Shown: positions 1 to 5,092 of the stretch, piece after piece
Numbering within the stretch: position 1 is the first letter of the stretch
How the letters are laid out: each line of letters begins with the position of its first letter
NCBI GenBank assembly: GCA_947460525.1
Contig: CANHIV010000053.1
Coordinates: 1-6,787 of the forward strand
Origin: Flavobacteriales bacterium
GTDB taxonomy: Bacteria > Bacteroidota > Bacteroidia > Flavobacteriales_D > Sanyastnellaceae
Direction: 5' to 3'
Length of the DNA: 6,787 nt
Notes under the pieces: model-generated
Told to the model about the DNA's origin: nothing
What the model saw: only the letters and a program-made list of their open reading frames with translations
Databases searched by the model: none
Program-made: the position numbers and the translations under genes

Positions 1-1269
1 ATTCAGTTTTTGTATGGCCACATCATGCAGCACTTGGTCAAAAGCACGTTGCATGAAGGAACTGTATATATTACAAAATGGAACCAAACCTTGTGATGCC
101 AAACCTGCACTAAAAGTAACTGCATGTTGCTCGGCAATGCCCACGTCAAAAGCACGTTCCGGCATCGACTCCATCATGAACTTCAAAGAACTTCCTGATG
201 GCATCGCAGGGGTAACACCCATGACTTTGCTATTCTTTTCTGCCAACTCGATGATGCTGTAACCAAAGACATCTTGGTACAATGGCGGCTGTGGTACCTT
301 AGGCACCACCTTTACAATCTCTCCTGTTTCTTTATTGAACAACCCCGGAGCATGCCAAGTGGTTGGTGAACCCGCCTCAGCTGGTGCGTAGCCCTTTCCT
401 TTCTTGGTCACACAATGCAAAATCTTTGGGCCTGGGATATCTTTCAGATCCTTCATCACTTTCACCAAATGCTCGACATCATGTCCATCAATAGGGCCAA
501 AATATCTCCATTTGAGTGATTCAAACAAATTGCTCTCTTTGATCAAAGAACCCTTTAAGGACTCCGACAATTTGTGCGCTATGGCTTGAGCGTTCGGTCC
601 AAATTTGCTAACCTTGCCCAACAATTGCCAAACATCGTCTTTCACTTTGTTGTAGGTATGGCTCGTGGTGATGTCAGTAAGATATTCCTTTAAAGCGCCC
701 ACATTGGGGTCAATGCTCATGCAGTTGTCATTCAGAATAACCAAAATATTGGAATCTGTAATTCCTCCATGGTTCAATCCTTCAAAGGCCATTCCCGCAG
801 TCATGGCACCATCGCCAATAACCGCTACTACATTTCTATCTTTTTCTTTTTTGTATTTGGAAGCTACAGCCATGCCCACAGCGGCGCTGATGGATGTAGA
901 GCTGTGGCCCACACCAAAGGTATCGTACTCACTCTCACTTCTTTTTGGAAACCCGCTGATGCCTTTGTATTTGCGGTTGGTGTGAAAAACCTCTTTTCTA
1001 CCTGTAAGAATTTTGTGACCATAAGCCTGATGGCCCACGTCCCAAATCAATTGATCGTACGGCGTATTGTAAACGTAATGCAAGGCAACGGTCATCTCTA
1101 CCACCCCCAAACTTGCACCAAAATGCCCCCCTTTTTCTGAAACTATATCGACGATGTATTGACGCAATTCGTCACACACTTGTTTTAGTTCGCTCTCCTT
1201 CACCTTACCTCTCAAATCAGATGGAACTTCAATTTGAGAAAGTAATGGGCCTGCAGAATATTGGTTCAT
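1..1269 (-). CDS. dxs: 1-deoxy-D-xylulose-5-phosphate synthase, N-terminal two thirds (3' end beyond window)
   Basis: This is DXS, the thiamine-diphosphate (ThDP) enzyme that condenses pyruvate with glyceraldehyde 3-phosphate to give 1-deoxy-D-xylulose 5-phosphate and CO2. It is the first step of the cytoplasmic MEP isoprenoid pathway and also feeds ThDP and pyridoxal phosphate synthesis. The reading frame is open from ATG at 1269 to the left edge: 423 residues of a family length near 620-640. Visible marks are SEKGGHFGASLG with the active-site His at 49, WDVGHQ at 76-81, the ThDP/Mg motif GDGAMTAGM starting at 152 and ending at the ILNDN segment (178-182), YFGPIDGHD, and DVGIAEQHAV with the cofactor-activating Glu at 380. 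YSSFMQRAFDQ supplies Tyr402 and Arg408, which match E. coli Tyr392 and Arg398 by spacing. No key residue is missing in the visible part; the C-terminal transketolase domain lies outside. It follows the lipoprotein gene by 62 bases, and a promoter-like element precedes it, so it may be transcribed separately. Confidence 0.97.
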   Translation of the reverse strand, partial: MNQYSAGPLLSQIEVPSDLRGKVKESELKQVCDELRQYIVDIVSEKGGHFGASLGVVEMTVALHYVYNTPYDQLIWDVGHQAYGHKILTGRKEVFHTNRKYKGISGFPKRSESEYDTFGVGHSSTSISAAVGMAVASKYKKEKDRNVVAVIGDGAMTAGMAFEGLNHGGITDSNILVILNDNCMSIDPNVGALKEYLTDITTSHTYNKVKDDVWQLLGKVSKFGPNAQAIAHKLSESLKGSLIKESNLFESLKWRYFGPIDGHDVEHLVKVMKDLKDIPGPKILHCVTKKGKGYAPAEAGSPTTWHAPGLFNKETGEIVKVVPKVPQPPLYQDVFGYSIIELAEKNSKVMGVTPAMPSGSSLKFMMESMPERAFDVGIAEQHAVTFSAGLASQGLVPFCNIYSSFMQRAFDQVLHDVAIQKLN

Positions 1270-1294
1270 TGTGTATCGTTTAATATAGATAACA

Positions 1295-1330
1295 CAAATT
1301 TAATCGGAATGTTCGATTGGGGCGGAAAAA
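1295..1330 (-). promoter_or_regulatory. candidate promoter for dxs (Bacteroidota type)
   Basis: On the minus strand TAAATTTG (1302 to 1295) is an exact match to the Bacteroidota -7 element TAnnTTTG. About 22 bases upstream is a T-run ending in TTTC (around 1325-1330), a weak -33 element; the spacing is at the long end of what is known. A start roughly seven bases downstream of the -7 box would give a leader of about 20 bases before the dxs ATG at 1269. The consensus is established knowledge. That it works here is inference. Confidence 0.45.
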
Positions 1331-1331
1331 C

Positions 1332-1808
1332 TTAGGCGATTTGCCAAGAGAGTTGTAGGAAATACACGCAATGCGAGGTGACAATGGCAAATTCATCTTG
1401 CTCTACTGCATCCCCTGGCACAAAGTCGGCTTCGTCTATGACATTTCCACCTGGATCCTTGAGTCTGAAATGATAGGTTTTGCCGACGTTGAAGACCACG
1501 CCAGGGCTCCAATCAAACACGACATCTGTTTGAGAACGCACATCAATGTTGGAACTCATCAAAACACCATCTTGATCATAAATCTCCAATACCGCCCCAA
1601 TTACAGTTTGCAAATTGGGGTCTGGCGTTGACATCCAAATAAAATTCAACTGCGCTTGATTGGGTGTTGGATCTGGATCTACTACATCCGTCGTATCGTC
1701 TGTAGGTGGGTCATCTCCATTGTTTTTATCACCACAAGACACAATGGTCAGTGCGGTAAATGCCCACAGTACAGAAAAAAAGATGATATGTAGTTTATTC
1801 TTTGACAA
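1332..1808 (-). CDS. small envelope lipoprotein of unknown function, TTG start overlapping the upstream gene
   Basis: This is a 158-residue predicted lipoprotein that I do not recognise as a named family. A basic start (SKNK) and a hydrophobic stretch (about 7-21) lead to a lipobox I-V-S-C, with the lipidated cysteine at 25. Next is a low-complexity linker (26-50) rich in Asp, Thr and Pro, then about 105 residues with the alternating hydrophobic pattern of a beta-sandwich. One further Cys sits near the C-terminus. Acidic residues just after the lipidated Cys resemble the export signals that carry some Bacteroidota lipoproteins to the cell surface, so surface exposure is plausible but not shown. 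The frame has no ATG before the signal peptide. An in-frame TAG lies at 1821-1823, and the only usual start codon between it and the signal peptide is TTG at 1808 (ATT at 1814 is less likely). The gene thus overlaps the 3' end of the propeller protein gene by 14 bases, which suggests translational coupling and joint expression. The gene is real with good confidence; its role is unknown. Confidence 0.82.
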   Translation of the reverse strand: MSKNKLHIIFFSVLWAFTALTIVSCGDKNNGDDPPTDDTTDVVDPDPTPNQAQLNFIWMSTPDPNLQTVIGAVLEIYDQDGVLMSSNIDVRSQTDVVFDWSPGVVFNVGKTYHFRLKDPGGNVIDEADFVPGDAVEQDEFAIVTSHCVYFLQLSWQIA

Positions 1809-4800
1809 AGTAATGGTGCTCTATTTTTTCATTGTTTTGGATACGAAGCGAATATACGCCTGATGCCCAATTTTGTACATCCAACGTCACATCACCCAAC
1901 AGCAAACCTTGGTAAACACGCTTGCCTTCTGCGCTGTATACGGAAAGTTGGCCTGTTTGTTCCCAACCTTTGGCACTGATCTTCACAAAATCACGAGATG
2001 GATTCGGATAAATTTTCCAATCCCCATGAACCAATTCATCCACCGCTGTTCCGCATGCATCGACATAAATAGAGCGAACTGCTCTATTGGTGCACCCTTG
2101 AGGATCGACATAATTGTAAGTCACGTTGTGCGGACCAACTCCAGAAATACTGGGGTAGAACTGATTGCCTGAAACGCCGATTCCAGTATAAAATCCACCG
2201 GTAGGAATACCCGTCAACATCACCACTGGTTCAAATACACATACGGTATCATCCGCCACAAACAATTCAACCGGGGCATACAACACATCAATAAATTCAG
2301 GGGCAGTTTCTATCAAACACTCTGTATCCGCATCATAATAGGAATAGTAAATAAAATGAGCGCCTCCTCCTGCTGTCGCTGGATTGAATTGAGAACCCTC
2401 GATGCCTGTTCCATTGGTATTGATGAACTCACCACCCACGGGCAATCCTACCATGTTCAATGGAGAAGCGCTGATACAAATAGAGTCCGTCGCCAACGCC
2501 ATCAAAACATCTGGAACATCCGCATATTGAACATTCACTGATGCACTTTCCTCACAACCATTGATTGCAGTGACATCGATAGAATAGGTATCTTCTGCTT
2601 CAACAAACTGAATATCGCTTTGTGTTCCATCGTTCCATTCCCAATAAGCTACCAAGGAATCAGGTGAAATAGAAGGATACAATTCCAAAAGAATCTCACC
2701 ACTGCAGATAGTCGTAGGACCAGAAGCAATGATTTCAACTGTTGGGACAGGCTTTGAAATCACTTCAATGGGCACAGATATTCCCTGACAACCGTCTAGT
2801 AAACCGCGCACGAAATACATCCCAGATTCTTCGATGGTTAGGAATGCAGTTGTATCTCCTGTATTCCAAACATACGAATCTGCGCCACCAGCAGCCATCA
2901 TGACCGATTCACCTTCACAAAATTCTATCTCACCATCCAAAGCAATCGTTACATAAGGATTGGGGCAATCTTCAATGCGACCAAACCAACCATCTTGACC
3001 ACCGTTCAAACTGGCTTGCCATCCGTTGTTGGACAAGAATGAAGACGCTGCTGAACCTGCAAATAAAATTTTCTGAGATTGATCCACACTCAAGTAAGCC
3101 AACTCCTCATTTCCCGCGCCACCATAATAAGTAATCCACTGTGGAGCTCCTTCTACTGTAAATTTCGAAAAGTATACATCGGTTCCGCCTGACAAGGCAG
3201 ATTGAAATGGGTTGTTCAAAGACAATCCGGTTGATGCTGTCTGACCACCAAAGTAGATGTTACCAATTTCATCAGCAACAATAGCAGAACCCTCATCCGC
3301 TGCACTTCCACCGAAATAGCTGCGCCATACCATTTGTCCCTGCTCGTTGTATTGTGCTACAAAAGCATCCGAAACACCTCCGCCATAATTCAACTGATAA
3401 GCCCCTGGAGTTGCCATAGCTGAAGAAGCGGTAGTACCCACCAGGTAAATATTTCCATAGATATCAGAACTACAATCAACCACTTCATCCAAAGCCATTC
3501 CACCGCAATAGGTTGACCATTGCACTGCACCCAATTGATCAAATGAAGCAATTAAACCATCCTTGGTTCCACCACTGAAATTGGGTTGCTGTGCTGTACC
3601 AAAGGCTATTCCAGTAACGGAAGAGGTAGAACCTGAAATGTATACGTTGTCGCTTACGATATCGTAACCAATGCCCCCGGCATACTCAGCGCCTTCTCCT
3701 CCCCAGTATGAACTCCAATACAATGAGCCTACACCATTGATGCATGTCACAAACAAGTCACCCTGTCCGCCATAAATATTGTCCCCATTACCAAAAGCCG
3801 GAAAGTCATTGGAAGTAGTCTCGCCCAATAAAATCAAACGATCCTCATTGTCAATCGTCATTCCCAATACACCCTCAGAGGCAGAACCTCCAATGTAACT
3901 TCCCCACACGCGCTGTCCGTTGGTATTGAACTTAACCATGTAACCATCACGAATGCCGCTCAACGTAGTTTGGAAACCAAAAGATGAAATGGCATAGTTA
4001 GAAGTTGTTGTTCCCGCCATGTAAACAAATCCAAATCGATCTACCGCAATCGTATTTCCTTCATCTTGTCCTTCTCCACCATAATAAGTCGCCCACAAAC
4101 GTTGTCCATTTTCATTGAACTTGGCAACGAAAGCGTCTCTTGTACCATTGATGTTGGCCTGGTGCATAACACCGGTTGAACTGATTCCTGCAATGCCTGA
4201 AGTGGAAGTTGTTGTTCCGGTGATAAAGACATTGTTGTCCAAATCAGAACTGATTCCATTTACCTCATCAAAAGCTTCGCCGCCGTAATAAGATGACCAA
4301 ATAACCTCTGGATCAATGGTCAATTCACTTGCGCCGTCCCAACCTTTGACATCAAAACCTACTTTGTTTTTTCTAACAACAAATGAAGATGGCAACGTTT
4401 GTCCGTTGCAAAATGAAATGGGGGCATTTTCTTCTAACTCACCGCTATTGGTGGAGATTTTTAAACCACCGGCATTGACCACTTCCAATTTTTTTACACC
4501 ATCCCAAATCATCTGGATATCTTTCACATCCGCACCTGCATGCAAAATCCAATCATACTTCATCCCCTCTTCAGTGGTGTATATTTTCCAATCGATATTG
4601 GGATACACGTCTTTGATCACTACACTTTCAAAACTTGCCGTGGTGAACTCCCCTTGGGGCTGATAATAGTAGACTGGACTGATCCAACCCTTTCTTTCAA
4701 ATTTTTGAACCTGACCGCCAATGGGTCGCAATACCACACGTTCCGACTGAATTTTTCCCGCCGTTTGCTTCACCCATTCATATTCCAAACCCTCACTGGT

Positions 4801-4962
4801 GATTCGGCACGCGATATTGCAATCTGTATTTTCAAAATACACACTGCGACCCATCGATGCCCATTGGCCTTTGTTCTCAACAAAACCCTGGCGCATGTCC
4901 CAAGCCCAACCGGAGATGGACAATAGAACGCCGACTAAAACAAAGTAGAATTTTTTCATCAT
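1795..4962 (-). CDS. large secreted protein: SBBP seven-bladed beta-propeller with Ig/PKD-like modules and T9SS C-terminal sorting domain
   Basis: Numbering is from ATG at 4962 (1055 residues). Residues 1-20 are a Sec signal peptide (MMKKFYFVLV..., cleavage after GWA). Residues 25-215 begin FVENKGQW and match the N-terminal domain usually joined to SBBP propellers in Bacteroidota (recently named DUF7948, from memory). Seven repeats of the W-x-S/T-Y-x-GG type follow at Trp 222, 290, 353, 416, 482, 546 and 609, enough for one closed propeller. Four modules each hold one Cys pair (682/725, 753/803, 829/882, 908/957); the last two are copies of one another. Residues 980-1055 (WKIYPNPSRDFVKI... 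to YFVKE) are a type-A T9SS sorting tail, so the protein should cross the outer membrane through the Por/Gld machinery and be anchored or released. No catalytic motif is visible; binding or adhesion is an inference from architecture. The frame stays open to an ATG at 5073, but only 19 bases would then separate it from the divergent gene and the signal peptide would be buried. ATGs at 4980 and 4959 are the real alternatives. Confidence 0.9.
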   Translation of the reverse strand: MMKKFYFVLVGVLLSISGWAWDMRQGFVENKGQWASMGRSVYFENTDCNIACRITSEGLEYEWVKQTAGKIQSERVVLRPIGGQVQKFERKGWISPVYYYQPQGEFTTASFESVVIKDVYPNIDWKIYTTEEGMKYDWILHAGADVKDIQMIWDGVKKLEVVNAGGLKISTNSGELEENAPISFCNGQTLPSSFVVRKNKVGFDVKGWDGASELTIDPEVIWSSYYGGEAFDEVNGISSDLDNNVFITGTTTSTSGIAGISSTGVMHQANINGTRDAFVAKFNENGQRLWATYYGGEGQDEGNTIAVDRFGFVYMAGTTTSNYAISSFGFQTTLSGIRDGYMVKFNTNGQRVWGSYIGGSASEGVLGMTIDNEDRLILLGETTSNDFPAFGNGDNIYGGQGDLFVTCINGVGSLYWSSYWGGEGAEYAGGIGYDIVSDNVYISGSTSSVTGIAFGTAQQPNFSGGTKDGLIASFDQLGAVQWSTYCGGMALDEVVDCSSDIYGNIYLVGTTASSAMATPGAYQLNYGGGVSDAFVAQYNEQGQMVWRSYFGGSAADEGSAIVADEIGNIYFGGQTASTGLSLNNPFQSALSGGTDVYFSKFTVEGAPQWITYYGGAGNEELAYLSVDQSQKILFAGSAASSFLSNNGWQASLNGGQDGWFGRIEDCPNPYVTIALDGEIEFCEGESVMMAAGGADSYVWNTGDTTAFLTIEESGMYFVRGLLDGCQGISVPIEVISKPVPTVEIIASGPTTICSGEILLELYPSISPDSLVAYWEWNDGTQSDIQFVEAEDTYSIDVTAINGCEESASVNVQYADVPDVLMALATDSICISASPLNMVGLPVGGEFINTNGTGIEGSQFNPATAGGGAHFIYYSYYDADTECLIETAPEFIDVLYAPVELFVADDTVCVFEPVVMLTGIPTGGFYTGIGVSGNQFYPSISGVGPHNVTYNYVDPQGCTNRAVRSIYVDACGTAVDELVHGDWKIYPNPSRDFVKISAKGWEQTGQLSVYSAEGKRVYQGLLLGDVTLDVQNWASGVYSLRIQNNEKIEHHYFVKE
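2056..2490 (-). repeat. two tandem copies of a cysteine-paired beta-module in the secreted propeller protein
   Basis: Residues 825-897 and 904-969 of the large protein align as two copies of one module. Each has an entry Cys (829, 908), then a G-[LI]-P-x-GG-x-F core (839-846 and 918-924), a G-x-[GE]-x-x-F-x-P segment, an aromatic-rich strand (IYYSYYDAD, VTYNYVDPQ) and an exit Cys (882, 957). The duplication shows at protein level and has diverged at DNA level, so it is old. This kind of module is often seen just before T9SS tails; its ligand, if any, is unknown. Confidence 0.65.
2968..4308 (-). repeat. seven SBBP-type propeller repeats encoded within the large secreted protein
   Basis: Residues 219-665 hold seven units of 63-68 residues. 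Each opens with W-x-[ST]-Y-x-GG, mostly followed by an acidic D-E pair, then a D-x-x-[GDN]-N-[VI]-[FY] strand, a G-[TSE]-T-[TSA]-S turn, and a closing G-x-x-D-[AG]-[FYL]-[VIF] strand before N-x-x-G. Distances between the successive leading tryptophans are 68, 63, 63, 66, 64 and 63. Unit 3 departs most: it lacks the D-E pair (ASEGVLG) and carries a Cys in its closing strand. Unit 5 has Cys in place of the aromatic before GG (Cys486) and a second Cys at 497. The SBBP family name means seven-bladed beta-propeller, and seven copies fit a single closed ring. Confidence 0.85.
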
Positions 4963-5010
4963 GGTACTGTATTTATCCATTTTTATACGAGGGTCTTGGT
5001 TTGTATGTTG

Positions 5011-5040
5011 CATAATTAAAGAAAAAAAACGCTTCCCAAG
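5011..5040 (-). promoter_or_regulatory. candidate promoter for the propeller-protein / lipoprotein unit, with a T8 tract in the spacer
   Basis: On the minus strand CTTG (5040 to 5037) is followed, 18 bases on, by TAATTATG (5018 to 5011). That is three of four matches to the -33 TTTG and five of six defined positions of the -7 TAnnTTTG. Transcription would begin near 5004, inside the longest open frame. This supports a start codon at 4980, 4962 or 4959 rather than 5073 for the large secreted protein. The spacer contains eight consecutive T (5029 to 5022). This is a sequence match only and activity is untested. Confidence 0.4.
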
Positions 5041-5070
5041 CACAATGTTGTCCTGAATTATTATCTTGGG
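5035..5070. repeat. 6-bp inverted repeat in the divergent intergenic region
   Basis: CCCAAG (5035-5040) and CTTGGG (5065-5070) are exact inverted copies separated by 24 bases; one of the two flanking base pairs also matches. The left arm overlaps the -33-like element of the candidate minus-strand promoter, and the right arm lies 22 bases before the ATG of the receptor gene. It could be a two-site operator or chance. With arms this short I give it limited weight. Confidence 0.3.
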
Positions 5071-5092
5071 CATGTTGAATTCTTTATTTTAC

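Noticed and set aside
14..1140. Plus-strand open frames of 61-123 codons opposite dxs
   Set aside because: They lie antisense to an unbroken, well conserved DXS reading frame and their products have no recognisable domains.
1301..1320. Hairpin AATCG / CGATT in the lipoprotein-dxs gap as a terminator
   Set aside because: The stem is five A/T-rich pairs with a seven-base loop and no following T-run on the minus strand, which is too weak to call a terminator.
2968..4308. Regular spacing of about 190 bases as a CRISPR-like or DNA-level repeat array
   Set aside because: The periodicity is in the protein (propeller blades of 63-68 residues); the DNA copies have diverged and no direct repeats with unique spacers are present.
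4041..4926. Short open frames overlapping the N-terminal part of the propeller protein on both strands
   Set aside because: They are shadows of the repeat-coding frame, with compositions that do not look like proteins.
5062..5069. TATCTTGG as the -7 element of a plus-strand promoter for the receptor
   Set aside because: It differs from TAnnTTTG at a key position, and the nearest upstream TTG is only about 11 bases away, so no proper -33 partner exists.
4963..5073. Longer N-terminus for the propeller protein, starting at ATG 5073
   Set aside because: It would place 37 residues before a standard signal peptide, leave only 19 bases to the divergent receptor gene, and start upstream of the candidate promoter's transcription start. 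Starts at 4980, 4962 or 4959 fit better.
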